Assembly (NCBI GenBank): GCA_037441525.1
Contig: JBBISA010000007.1
Span: 37,351-101,350 of the forward strand
DNA length: 64,000 nt
Source: SKVR01 sp037441525
GTDB lineage: Bacteria; Bacteroidota; Bacteroidia; Bacteroidales; UBA7960
Direction: 5' to 3'
Position numbers and translations under genes: made by a program. Shown here one piece after another: positions 15,724 to 25,237 of the stretch. The first letter of the stretch is position 1. Every line of letters begins with the position of its first letter. The notes beneath the pieces were generated by a model that saw only the letters and a program-made list of their open reading frames with translations, was not told the origin of the DNA and searched no databases.

Positions 15724-17811
15724 TTAGTATGAACCCATGAATTTCCTGAAAAACCATTCAGTTGAAAGTAATAAAAGAATGGCAAAAAACAGCCACCGAA
15801 AATTGATCATGTCCTGGTAGCGGTATTGATTATATAAAACAGGCATTATGTCGGTTCGGTTTAAAATGGCCTGGGCAAGTTCATCATCCTGCCCCTGGTA
15901 AAACATTTCACCCCCCGAATTGCGCGCTATCTGAAAAAGTAACTGATGATCGGCTATAGTGTTGACGCTCTCAATATTGAGGGGGGCAACCGTAAAGATA
16001 CCCGATGCTGTGAAGGTTTCATTTCCAAGGGTTGTCTGAGCCAGGTAACGATATTCTCCTACCTGGAAAACACCGGCATTTAACCGGTAAGCATTGGCTG
16101 TTCGACTCATGGTGTATTCGAAACCAATATTTTCCTCGTTGGTAATCACCAAAGAAACTTCAGGAGTGTTGATCAGCTCATAGCTGGGATTGTAAAGTTC
16201 GGCATCGAAAATGGCAGGTTGGTTTTGATAAACGAACCCCGGGCCGGTAACCCTGAAAAAGTTCTTGTCATCAACCACATTAAGGTACTGGATAATTTTT
16301 GTTATCAGGTCGTTGAATGCATTATGGTTGTTTTGCCGCGCAAAATTACTCAGGCGCCATCGCCATATTCCTTCCCCGGCAATAAAACCGGTTTTTCGCT
16401 CGGTAGTCTGAACAAATGCTATCAGAGGGTATTGGGTTGTAACATTGCCAATACGCTGGTAGGCCAGTACCTGTGCTGCAGGCGAAAGGTTGTAGGTGGC
16501 AAATGGCGTTTGAAGGGGCGGAAGAATGGGCAGCAGATCGGTTGCTTCAGTTTCGAACCTGAAGAGTGTAAACGCCGGATTAAACTCGGCACGGCTATCA
16601 GTAAAACCTGATGCTCTTGCATTAACCTGTATACCGGTTTGCAATCTGTTGAAGGCAGCCAGATTACTGCCGGCGCCTATGATAAACAACTGTGCTTTTC
16701 CAAGCCGGTTAGCTTGTGTCAGGAGGTTATCGGCAACAATGGCTTGTGAGGGTATCTGGTGCCAGATTATAACGTCGAAATCGGCCAGATTACCCCTGAA
16801 CTCTCTAATAAGGGCAACCTCGGTTTCGAAATTCTGGCTTGTCGACAAGGCTTCCTTCAACGCACCCACATCAGGGTGGGGGCTTAAAGCCATGATTAGC
16901 ACTTTCTGTCTGCTGTCTATTACTTCTATAAAGAATTCGGTAACATTATTTTCAGTACTGATTTCGCCCTCTATGGGAGTTAGCTCTACCCGGTAGCGTT
17001 TCATCCCGGTTTCAGTGGCTTCCAATTCCAGCGCTATTGTCTGGAAGAAGGTATCTGAATTAATTGAAATGTTTTGGTCGTGCACCGTCTTTCCCTGATG
17101 AGTAACCCTGAGCCGGCTCTGGTTACGCGCTGACTGCAGGGCTTCAATGGAAATCTCGAGCGGGAAAAAATTATTAAGGTATGTGATTCGGTTATGATTA
17201 ATCTTTTTTATACTCAGGTCTTTGCGTGGTACAGTATCGCCCAGCGCTATCGTATAAACCGGATAAGTAAGACGGGTGGTTCTGATGATCGGATTCTGCC
17301 CCCGGTTGTAGATACCATCGCTGGCAATTACCACAGCTCCGATGTTTCGGTTTGAGTAGGCTGCTTCAATCTCTGAGAAAACTTCTGAAATATCGGTAAT
17401 GTTTTCATTAAAAGTAAGTGAATCGTCTTTCCGTACCTGGCTGCCAAAGGTGTAAACTGCGGTTGGGTGTTTTTGAGCGATAAGGTTTACCAATCGGTTC
17501 AGGCCTATATTTAACTCATTTGCTTTTGCTTTAGGGGTGTTTCCGATTATAACCGACTTACTGTTGTCATGAAAAATTAATATTACCGGCTCCTGGGTAA
17601 TGGTAAAATTCATTTTGAGCAATGGCGCCAATAGCAGGAAACAGATGGTTGCCAATGATAAAAACCTGGCAATGGAAAGCAACCATAAGGCTTTGTTGCT
17701 GAAATCGTCACGGCGGTTTCTGAAATAGAGCAGGGCAGTTACACCGCCGGCAAGAGCAATGCAAATAAGAAAGAACCAGACAGGATATGTGAAGATAAAC
17801 TCGAAATTCAA
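15724..17811 (-). CDS. Membrane protein with vWA-like domain, unknown role
   Basis: About 695 residues from a TTG at 17811. It begins NFEFIFTYPVWFFLICIAL, has two N-terminal transmembrane helices, a periplasmic vWA-like region (IFHDNSKSV, AVVIASDGIYNRG), Ig-like segments and a C-terminal transmembrane helix (FRWLFFAILLLL). Architecture resembles Bacteroidota BatA-type or glutamine-amidotransferase-like membrane proteins, but no function can be named. An ATG at 17934 extends the frame by 41 codons, yet those codons lie in the terminator of the upstream flotillin gene and look non-coding. Start confidence is therefore modest. Confidence 0.75.
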   Translation of the reverse strand: MNFEFIFTYPVWFFLICIALAGGVTALLYFRNRRDDFSNKALWLLSIARFLSLATICFLLLAPLLKMNFTITQEPVILIFHDNSKSVIIGNTPKAKANELNIGLNRLVNLIAQKHPTAVYTFGSQVRKDDSLTFNENITDISEVFSEIEAAYSNRNIGAVVIASDGIYNRGQNPIIRTTRLTYPVYTIALGDTVPRKDLSIKKINHNRITYLNNFFPLEISIEALQSARNQSRLRVTHQGKTVHDQNISINSDTFFQTIALELEATETGMKRYRVELTPIEGEISTENNVTEFFIEVIDSRQKVLIMALSPHPDVGALKEALSTSQNFETEVALIREFRGNLADFDVIIWHQIPSQAIVADNLLTQANRLGKAQLFIIGAGSNLAAFNRLQTGIQVNARASGFTDSRAEFNPAFTLFRFETEATDLLPILPPLQTPFATYNLSPAAQVLAYQRIGNVTTQYPLIAFVQTTERKTGFIAGEGIWRWRLSNFARQNNHNAFNDLITKIIQYLNVVDDKNFFRVTGPGFVYQNQPAIFDAELYNPSYELINTPEVSLVITNEENIGFEYTMSRTANAYRLNAGVFQVGEYRYLAQTTLGNETFTASGIFTVAPLNIESVNTIADHQLLFQIARNSGGEMFYQGQDDELAQAILNRTDIMPVLYNQYRYQDMINFRWLFFAILLLLSTEWFFRKFMGSY

Positions 17812-17905
17812 AATGATAATTTGGTTTGATGAAATGGTGGGTTTTCTGCCAAAGGAAACAAATATAGCTTTAAAAAGCGGTATAGGAAAGGCCTGACCAA
17901 CAAAA

Positions 17906-17941
17906 CACCCCGGCGAAACCTGAAGAAGGCGCACCGGGGTG
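17906..17941 (-). terminator. Terminator hairpin after the floA operon
   Basis: Inverted repeat CACCCCGG / CCGGGGTG with a 20-base loop, 27 bases past the floA stop, followed on the minus strand by TTTTG. Its location argues against the ATG at 17934 as start of the next gene. Confidence 0.65.
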
Positions 17942-17967
17942 AAAAAATTGTTTTTTAATCCGTTGAA

Positions 17968-18975
17968 TTATTTGTTTGTTGGATCATTAGGTTTGTTCTT
18001 GCTTTGATCCTGCTGGGGTTTTACAATATTATCCCTCATGGTGGTATCGGCTTTGATATTTTCCATGCGGTAATAGTCCATAATGCCCAGGTTTCCGGTA
18101 CGGAAAGCTTCTGATATGGCTTTGGGAATCTCTGCTTCAGCTTCAATAACCTTTGCTCTTGCTTCCTGAGCCTTGGCTTTCATTTCCTGTTCGGCTGCCA
18201 CAGCCATAGCCCTTCTTTCTTCGGCTTTGGCCTGTGCAATATTTTTATCGGCATTGGCCTGGTCTATTTGCAGCATTGCACCAATGTTTTTACCAACATC
18301 AATATCAGCAATGTCGATGGAAAGAATTTCGTAAGCAGTACCGGAGTCCAGACCCTTGGCCAAAACCACCTTTGAAATACTATCAGGATTTTCGAGTACA
18401 AGTTTGTGATTGGATGCAGAACCTATGGAAGTTACAATACCTTCGCCAACGCGGGCAAGAATGGTTTCTTCGCCGGCACCACCCACCAGTTGCTTAATGT
18501 TGGCTCTGAGGGTAACACGGGCCTTGGCAATAAGCTGAATACCATCTTTGGCCACAGCGGCAACGGGAGGAGTATTGATAACCTTGGGTTTAACTGACAT
18601 CTGCACTGCTTCGAGCACATCGCGACCGGCAAGGTCGATGGCGGTGGCAGTTTTAAAATCGAGGTTGATGTTGGCTTTATCGGCGCTGATGAGTGCATTT
18701 ACAACAGCCTTTACTCTACCACCTGCCAGAAAGTGCGCTTCAAGGTCGTCGCGGTTTAGTTTTAACCCAGCCTTGGTAGCAGCAATTAAATTGTTCACTA
18801 TGATGGCGGGGGGGATTTTTCTCCAGCGCATCAGCACAAGTTGCAGCAGGTTGATCCTGACTCCCGATACAAGGGCTGAAAACCATAATCCTATGGGGAT
18901 AAAGTAGAAAATGACCCATAAGCCCACAACACTGATAAGGGCAATTATTATAATGATTCCGATGTTTGATTCCAT
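17968..18975 (-). CDS. floA: Flotillin-like protein FloA
   Basis: 335-residue SPFH/flotillin-like membrane scaffold protein. It has an N-terminal hydrophobic hairpin (about residues 5-40), then the conserved block RWRKIPPAIIVNNLIAATKAGL, an SPFH-like beta domain (ARVTLRANIKQLVGGAGEETILARVGEGI) and an Ala/Glu-rich coiled coil (about 240-300, AKAEERRAMAVAAEQEMKAK). FloA forms membrane microdomains that organise signalling and secretion proteins. It is encoded six bases after nfeD, the usual partner. Confidence 0.95.
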   Translation of the reverse strand: MESNIGIIIIIALISVVGLWVIFYFIPIGLWFSALVSGVRINLLQLVLMRWRKIPPAIIVNNLIAATKAGLKLNRDDLEAHFLAGGRVKAVVNALISADKANINLDFKTATAIDLAGRDVLEAVQMSVKPKVINTPPVAAVAKDGIQLIAKARVTLRANIKQLVGGAGEETILARVGEGIVTSIGSASNHKLVLENPDSISKVVLAKGLDSGTAYEILSIDIADIDVGKNIGAMLQIDQANADKNIAQAKAEERRAMAVAAEQEMKAKAQEARAKVIEAEAEIPKAISEAFRTGNLGIMDYYRMENIKADTTMRDNIVKPQQDQSKNKPNDPTNK

Positions 18976-18981
18976 TTGTTT

Positions 18982-19449
18982 CTATGATTTTTGTTTGACA
19001 ATTATTTTGGTTCCTTCCACTTTGGTAACTTCTATTTCGGTATTTTGATCAATCAGGTTATCCTTTGATGTAACTTCATAGTAATCGTTGTTGATGAGCG
19101 CCTTACCCATAGGGTTTAGCCGGGTTATGGTCAATCCCGTGTCGCCGGGTTTTACCTTTCCTTCTTCAATGGTATTTACCTTGCCATCGATTTCGGAATG
19201 AAGCATTGCCTTATTCCACGTATTGCTTTTCAAGGCGAGGGCAATGGCTCCAACAGTAAAAACCAGGGTTCCGGCAAGGGTATAGGTGCCTACAACAGCT
19301 CCATGCTGACTGTAGGCCGAATAAATACCGAATACCATCATGCCTGCGCCAATAAACCCAACAACGGTGGTTCCGGGCACTACAAGTATTTCGAGGAGTA
19401 AAAAAGTAAGTCCAAGAATAATAATGGTAATTATTACTAACCAGGTCAT
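18982..19449 (-). CDS. NfeD-family membrane protein
   Basis: 155-residue NfeD protein of the short type. There are three predicted transmembrane helices in the first 85 residues (LVIITIIILGLTFLLLEIL, VVGFIGAGMMVFGIYSAY, LAGTLVFTVGAIALAL), then a cytoplasmic OB-fold-like domain from about residue 90 with the motif GDTGLTITRLNPMGKALI. NfeD proteins are operon partners of flotillins and are thought to stabilise their assemblies; here floA follows after six bases. Confidence 0.93.
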   Translation of the reverse strand: MTWLVIITIIILGLTFLLLEILVVPGTTVVGFIGAGMMVFGIYSAYSQHGAVVGTYTLAGTLVFTVGAIALALKSNTWNKAMLHSEIDGKVNTIEEGKVKPGDTGLTITRLNPMGKALINNDYYEVTSKDNLIDQNTEIEVTKVEGTKIIVKQKS

Positions 19450-19566
19450 TGCGGCAATCGATGTTAAGTTAATACTTGTTCCTAAAATTGCTCACACTAC
19501 AAACCATACAATTATGTTTTGGTTCAAAGAAGTTGCAGATAAAGCATCACATACTGGCGCCCCTGA

Positions 19567-19839
19567 TTATTCTATGGTAGCAGTAATTCCCCTGTTGAGA
19601 ATTTCCCGGTACATGGGTTCGAGGGTGCTGTAATCTCCTGACCTTACGGCACACTTACCGGTGTAATGTATGATGAGGGTACATTGCTCTGCCTGCTCCG
19701 GCTCATGGCCGCATACTACTATGAGCGTTCTTATTACAAAATCAAAGGTATTAAAATCATCATTATGCACAACAAGATCAAACAACTTTGTACTCAAAAC
19801 AACTTCTTCGTTGGATATCTTGGTTTTTTCTGCGGCCAT
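19567..19839 (-). CDS. clpS: ATP-dependent Clp protease adaptor ClpS
   Basis: 90-residue ClpS. The signature VVHNDDFNTFDFVIRTL is present (family LxNDDxTxMxFVxxxL), with the later region AEQCTLIIHYTGKCAV corresponding to the H-x-x-G substrate-binding surface. ClpS hands N-degron substrates with bulky N-terminal residues to ClpA/ClpC-ClpP. It is a single gene between nfeD and plsY; the stop of plsY is 33 bases upstream of its start, so cotranscription with plsY is plausible. Confidence 0.93.
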   Translation of the reverse strand: MAAEKTKISNEEVVLSTKLFDLVVHNDDFNTFDFVIRTLIVVCGHEPEQAEQCTLIIHYTGKCAVRSGDYSTLEPMYREILNRGITATIE

Positions 19840-19872
19840 TTTGCGTAATTATGGAAATACAATTAAATCTGA

Positions 19873-20529
19873 TTATTTTTTTATTTCACCGGCAATCCCT
19901 TTTTTCTTGAAGACCAGTTTGTTTTCCTGCCCTTTGAGCAAACGTTTTATGTTCTTATGATGGGTAAGTGGAACAAATACGGCCACAGCGACTGCAAAAA
20001 TGATCTCTGCCATTACATCACTTTTCAATACAAATATCAATACAATTGGAAAAGTGAGCGCAGCAGTCATAGAACCTACCGAAACGTAGCGGGTAGGAAT
20101 AAATACGGCAATAAAAACACCAAGACAAATCAGAACAGCCCAGGGAAACATTGCCAGTGCAATTCCCACCAGTGTGGCAATTCCCTTTCCTCCTCTGAAA
20201 CCTGCAAAAAGCGGAAAAACGTGCCCCAGCAAAGCCATGGTACCCAATAATAACTGATATATTAAAAAGTAATTGCTGTTTGTAGAAATATCGATAGAAA
20301 AAATTGCCAGAGAAACAGCCAGAAATCCCTTTAAAGCATCAATGAGCAAGACCAGCGCGCCGGCACCATTCCCAAAAACCCTGAGTGCGTTGGTTGCACC
20401 GGCGTTGCCACTTCCATGCTCTCTAAGGTCGATGCCATAGAAGATTTTTCCAAACCAGACTGCCGTGGGTATTGAGCCCAGCAAATAAGCAACCACCAAT
20501 GAAACTACCTGCAAAATACCAATCTCCAT
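19873..20529 (-). CDS. plsY: Glycerol-3-phosphate acyltransferase PlsY
   Basis: 218-residue polytopic enzyme that transfers an acyl group from acyl phosphate to glycerol 3-phosphate, the first step of phospholipid synthesis. The three conserved PlsY motifs are visible: LLGSIPTAVWFGK with REHGSGNAGATNALRVFG (residues about 18-52), then GHVFPLFAGFRGGKGIAT (about 100-117), and a C-terminal PLTHHKNIKRLLKG. Five or so transmembrane helices are predicted. Length is normal for the family. Confidence 0.95.
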   Translation of the reverse strand: MEIGILQVVSLVVAYLLGSIPTAVWFGKIFYGIDLREHGSGNAGATNALRVFGNGAGALVLLIDALKGFLAVSLAIFSIDISTNSNYFLIYQLLLGTMALLGHVFPLFAGFRGGKGIATLVGIALAMFPWAVLICLGVFIAVFIPTRYVSVGSMTAALTFPIVLIFVLKSDVMAEIIFAVAVAVFVPLTHHKNIKRLLKGQENKLVFKKKGIAGEIKK

Positions 20530-20654
20530 ATTACTTTGTAATTGAACAGTTTAAAAAATTACCTTATATGCTGTTGATGCAGACCCCCGGCAATTTTTTC
20601 AGGGCACAGACGGCCGGGCTGCATATTGAAGCAAAATTAACAACTTTGGTCAAA

Positions 20655-23600
20655 TCACAAATTCACTTTCATTAATCTCATCGATCTTACAAAATCAAAG
20701 GGCCTGCGGTCTGCAGAAAGAATAAAACTAAACGGTGCCTGGCCTCGTTCAACTTCCATACGGCGTTTATTGGGTTTTACGCTCCTGATCATATTGTTGA
20801 AGTCGTTGCTTGATGCAATAGTTTGCATGATGGAATTGTTGTAAGTAAAGTAGAACCAGTCTACGCCAATTCCTTCATCGGCAAGACCACTGGGTATCAA
20901 AACCAGGTTAAACAAATCGCCACCCCTTTGTTTTTTTATTTCTAGAAAACCATCAACATACTTATTCAGGGGGAATCGGTCCATATTGCCAATGCCCAGT
21001 CGGTCGGTGGAGTAGAAGGTTTGAGATGGCTGATTCCATTTCATTTTGAGGTCGGCAAAGAAGAAAGTATGAGCCATTTCTGGCGGGAATCTTCGAAAAG
21101 ATCCATCGCTTATATATTCATCCAGAAGCCTTTGGGCTGTTGTCTCGGTTGTTCTTTTTTGTAGTAAACCCGAATACTTTATGCGGTTAATATTTACAGG
21201 TTCAGTGTTTTCTGACCGGTTTAAAGCTGCCTGAACAAGCCCCAGGGCCTGATTTAGGAAGAAGAAATCGATACCCATTACCACGTCGAGGTTAAGTTCG
21301 TTTTCTTTCAGGTCGTGGGTAATGCGGCCGAAGGTGGATAATTTAAACTGCCCCATGTCGCCATTAAGAGTAATATCTCCATTTCCATCAATAACGCAGG
21401 TGGATGGATTTATTGTAATTATATTATCGGGCAGGGATGCCTTGCGGTGTTTTTCGGCAGTTGTTAACTGGTATTGACTCATCTGGTGATCCCATGTCAG
21501 GTAGCCACCGGTAACTGAGAGCATTGCCAGGTCAGAATAGTGTCTCTGCCTGTCAAACACTGCGGGATAAACATGGACCGAATCGCCGGCCAGCATCATA
21601 GAAGTTACAATGCGACCGTTAGCTTCGTTGCGCAGATCATTGGCAATGGGTATGTAAATACTGTCCTTGTTTATTTCTGCATCAAACTTAAACCAGTTTA
21701 GGTTGTAATTGGGGCAGTCGATAAACATGCGTGTGGCACCTGCATAGGTGAAATGGGGTTTTTCTGCTTTCAGGTCAATATTTCCAAAGAATCCAAATCT
21801 TGGGCTTATGGTAAACTCCTGTTCTTTTTCAACTTCAGACCTGGCAATGGTGGAACGGAAAGCCCTGTCCACCGAAATGGAGGAGAATTTCAGCACCTGT
21901 GCATTACCGGTTTCATCAACAAAATCATACATCCCTGTTCCATAATAGTTCCATCTTGATATGATATGGATACCAGCTTCATAGAACCTGTGAAGTCTTG
22001 TGGTTACATTGGCCAAAACCGAGGCATGTTCGAGTTTTTTGATTTCAGCCCATTCGAGAATTTCAGCCTTGCCCTCATCAGGGAATACGGCAGCATCAGC
22101 CACAAGTATCACCTTTATGTCGCTGGCCTCAATTACACCACGGTCGATACGGTAGTCAATTTTGCCGGCATAAAATTTAAGGCCATCCTGCGCCGGATGG
22201 GTTGATGTAAGCTCATACCCTTTAAAATCGTAAGTTATCCAGTCTTCAGGGGCCATGGGGGCAAGAGCGTCCAGTTTGTCTTTGAGGGTATTGCTCATCT
22301 CAACCTTACGGGCAGCCATATCCCAGTCCATTTCAAAACCTTCGGCTACATAGCGGTTAAAGTTGAAATCGAGTTTGGCACCTGTCTCCATGGGGCGCAA
22401 CTCGGCAGTGCGCTTTTCAAAATTTACATTAGAGTTATAGTTCGATGCAGTAATGGCTGTATTTTGCCCATCAGCGGTAAGGATAGCAAGGTTAGACCTG
22501 GCAGCATCGAAATCAATCATATTAAAATCAAACGCTTCGGAATACATTCTTCCGCCAAAGAAGTCAAGTTCGCCTTTGCCTGAAAGGCCATCAGGTGTTA
22601 GTGTAAGGTTGCCTTTGAGCATGGCTACCCCTGCATAAATATCGAAGGGTTTATCGGTATTCTTTAGGTTCATTTCATCATTGTGGGGAAGATATAACAT
22701 GTTAACATTCATGGCAGTTACTTCCGGATATTCTACCGGCGATTTGCGTGCACTCAGGTTAAAGGTATTAACCATGGCCCTTGCCGAGTCGGGGAACATA
22801 AGCATTTGTCTGGCCTTTACGTTGGCATTGAGATACTGCAGTTCACCATCGGCCCTGAGCCCTTCATAACTCATATTGATGGGGCCCTTGTAGGTGGCTT
22901 TCCCGTTGTATATTTTATAACCATCCTGGGGGGTTTTGGTATTGAAACCCAGGGAGTAATCGGGCTGAACGGTTAGGTAATCGTAGAAATCGGGGAAAAT
23001 ACCTGTGGAAATAAATACCCCATCAAAGGCAATATTATCAGTGGTAGCATTATCGAGGCTGTCGATAGAAAACGGGATTAACCTGAAAAAGACATTATCC
23101 CGTTTATACACCCCCTTTTGAACTTCCTTTTTTTCATAAAAAACATACGATTCATTGTTGGAATTGAAGATAGGATAGCGCGGATAAGGCAACTGGCCAG
23201 ATTTATTGCGCGGATGGTCAACCAGCAACTCGCCGTTGATACCCTCCAGCACAGTTTTAACCCTCACGTTTTCGTATCTGCCGCGGCTGTCGGGCTGGTG
23301 GGAGCGTACACTGAAACTCATGGAGTCGGTTTGAAGCAGGTCAATCTTGAAGTTGTCGTAGTTGAAAAAGAATTCTTTACCATAAAAATCAAACAGACCT
23401 GACTCAATTCGCCCATTGAAATAGATATCGCGGTTTTTCTTCATGATTACCTGCTGGTTGTTGGGATGAATAACCACATTTTTCTTATCGCTAAGAGGTA
23501 TGCGTTCAACTCCGAAAATTTGAAGGTCGAAATTGTTCATATTGATTTTGGCATTTACGGCAGCATTAGAATTGATGCGGATTACATCAAAATCATTTCT

Positions 23601-25208
23601 TCCGGCATAAGCCCCGATATAATGATGCAACTTGGGTTGTATGGTAACCGTTTCGTCTTCATGGTTGTATGCCAGAAAACCATCCTGCGAGAATGCCAGC
23701 AATTGTGCTGAAACACTGGTGGGGTCGCCTCTGACAAATTTTGCATATTCGGCCACAAAAAAGGTTTCTGAACCATACTGCCGTGCATAATTTCGGATAT
23801 GGATGAGGGGGTGAAGGTCTGAGAATCCCTGCATGCGCATGTAGCGAACATCTGAAAAATAGTTGCTGGATTCAAAAATCGCCTCTCCGGTTTCGTTAAT
23901 GCTCCGTATCATTCTCAGGTCAATATCCCAGGTGTCAATATTCCAGTATATTGCCTCGCAATACATGTCGATTTTATGAAATGAATTGGTGAAAGGGGCC
24001 TTGGAGAAACCTCTTTCATCACGCAAAACTGAAAATTCGCGGGTAGGATTGAGGTACCGCATATTGATACCAGGATGGTAGATTGAATCGCCCGAAAGAT
24101 AAATACTAACAGCCGCCCTTTGGGTTACAATGCGGTCGCTATGGATACTGAAACTGCGTCCCCGGGCAGTAATGAACAAAGAATCGGACCGGTATATCTT
24201 TATGGTAGCCTCTTCAAATAGTGTTCCGGAGCCTATCACTCTGGGGCCAGCCATGGTAAAACCACCTCTGAAATCTACGCCGGGAAAGAGATTTTTGATT
24301 TCGTGAACTGACTGGTAAGAATCGAACCTGGGAAACGTTGCGGTTTCATGATTTACTTCGGCTACAATTCTTTCCGATAGTTTTCCTTTCAGGGTTTCTC
24401 TGAAAAAGTGCAGGTTGTGAAATCTGACAGAATCGGCTTCCCAACGCGCGGCCGTAAGATTGATGGTGTAGTCTGCCAGATCGGCCCAAACTGTGTCGGG
24501 GTGCAACCTTGCCCGTTGCCAGGTTATTTTGCCTCCACGGCCTGTTAATTTATCATCAAGCAAATGAACCTCGCCGCGGGTGTTTACAATCACCGTGCTG
24601 TCGCCCTGCGAATAGCATTTCAGGTCGCTTTGCCTGAAAATTACTCTGGGGGTATTGTCGTGGTAAGATAAAACATAATTGTTGTTTACCAGAGTCCATT
24701 TTACAATGTTTGATGCATAGAGTATGTTGTCTGCAAAAAGCTGCAGCGTTGCTTCCCAGTATCGTTGAAGGCGTCTCTGCTGCTGAATTTTCATCAAAGG
24801 CTGGATACTTTCATGCCAAACATCAAAATTGGTATTGGCCTCAAGGGTTTTTAGTACTGCGAGCACCCCCTTAAAATAGAGTGCCTGTTCGGGCCAGGGC
24901 CTCAGGCGCAAGGTTTGCATTCGGTTTAGGGTGCTAACCACAACATCCTTTCTGCTGTCAGATAGCCGGGCGCTTTGCCATAGAACCGAAAAACTGTCAA
25001 TAATTTGCTGGGCTTCGGTTCTTTCAGTTCTTGCCAGCCCTTCAGTAAGATAATTCAACTGCCTTAAGAAATCATCCTGGTTTTCGCGCGAAAATTCGAT
25101 ACGTTGCCCCAATAGCTGATTTGAAATAAGAATGAAAAAAGTAACAACCAGCCATGATGGAAAAAGCTGGCGGAGGCTTTTTAAACAGAAAGAGCAAGGT
25201 ATTCGCAT
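20655..25208 (-). CDS. Very large exported protein of unknown function (1517 aa)
   Basis: 1517 residues with an N-terminal hydrophobic signal (LVVTFFILISNQLLG), so it is exported. No catalytic motif is recognised. Much of the chain is made of short beta-rich segments with recurring statements such as GKATYKGPINMSYEGLRADG and MLKGNLTLTPDGLSGKGELDF, resembling a stacked beta-solenoid of the sort seen in large Bacteroidota envelope proteins (OstA/LptD-like or AsmA/TamB-like folds are conceivable). A helical region occupies about residues 40-160. It follows prmA by 29 bases and may share its operon. No function is claimed. Confidence 0.85.
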   Translation of the reverse strand: MRIPCSFCLKSLRQLFPSWLVVTFFILISNQLLGQRIEFSRENQDDFLRQLNYLTEGLARTERTEAQQIIDSFSVLWQSARLSDSRKDVVVSTLNRMQTLRLRPWPEQALYFKGVLAVLKTLEANTNFDVWHESIQPLMKIQQQRRLQRYWEATLQLFADNILYASNIVKWTLVNNNYVLSYHDNTPRVIFRQSDLKCYSQGDSTVIVNTRGEVHLLDDKLTGRGGKITWQRARLHPDTVWADLADYTINLTAARWEADSVRFHNLHFFRETLKGKLSERIVAEVNHETATFPRFDSYQSVHEIKNLFPGVDFRGGFTMAGPRVIGSGTLFEEATIKIYRSDSLFITARGRSFSIHSDRIVTQRAAVSIYLSGDSIYHPGINMRYLNPTREFSVLRDERGFSKAPFTNSFHKIDMYCEAIYWNIDTWDIDLRMIRSINETGEAIFESSNYFSDVRYMRMQGFSDLHPLIHIRNYARQYGSETFFVAEYAKFVRGDPTSVSAQLLAFSQDGFLAYNHEDETVTIQPKLHHYIGAYAGRNDFDVIRINSNAAVNAKINMNNFDLQIFGVERIPLSDKKNVVIHPNNQQVIMKKNRDIYFNGRIESGLFDFYGKEFFFNYDNFKIDLLQTDSMSFSVRSHQPDSRGRYENVRVKTVLEGINGELLVDHPRNKSGQLPYPRYPIFNSNNESYVFYEKKEVQKGVYKRDNVFFRLIPFSIDSLDNATTDNIAFDGVFISTGIFPDFYDYLTVQPDYSLGFNTKTPQDGYKIYNGKATYKGPINMSYEGLRADGELQYLNANVKARQMLMFPDSARAMVNTFNLSARKSPVEYPEVTAMNVNMLYLPHNDEMNLKNTDKPFDIYAGVAMLKGNLTLTPDGLSGKGELDFFGGRMYSEAFDFNMIDFDAARSNLAILTADGQNTAITASNYNSNVNFEKRTAELRPMETGAKLDFNFNRYVAEGFEMDWDMAARKVEMSNTLKDKLDALAPMAPEDWITYDFKGYELTSTHPAQDGLKFYAGKIDYRIDRGVIEASDIKVILVADAAVFPDEGKAEILEWAEIKKLEHASVLANVTTRLHRFYEAGIHIISRWNYYGTGMYDFVDETGNAQVLKFSSISVDRAFRSTIARSEVEKEQEFTISPRFGFFGNIDLKAEKPHFTYAGATRMFIDCPNYNLNWFKFDAEINKDSIYIPIANDLRNEANGRIVTSMMLAGDSVHVYPAVFDRQRHYSDLAMLSVTGGYLTWDHQMSQYQLTTAEKHRKASLPDNIITINPSTCVIDGNGDITLNGDMGQFKLSTFGRITHDLKENELNLDVVMGIDFFFLNQALGLVQAALNRSENTEPVNINRIKYSGLLQKRTTETTAQRLLDEYISDGSFRRFPPEMAHTFFFADLKMKWNQPSQTFYSTDRLGIGNMDRFPLNKYVDGFLEIKKQRGGDLFNLVLIPSGLADEGIGVDWFYFTYNNSIMQTIASSNDFNNMIRSVKPNKRRMEVERGQAPFSFILSADRRPFDFVRSMRLMKVNL

Positions 25209-25237
25209 GATAATCAGGTTAAAGGTTTACAGCATGG

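Noticed and set aside
17812..17934. Extended N-terminus of the vWA membrane protein from the ATG at 17934
   Set aside because: These codons lie inside the floA terminator hairpin and do not resemble a signal or membrane start; a TTG at 17811 is preferred.
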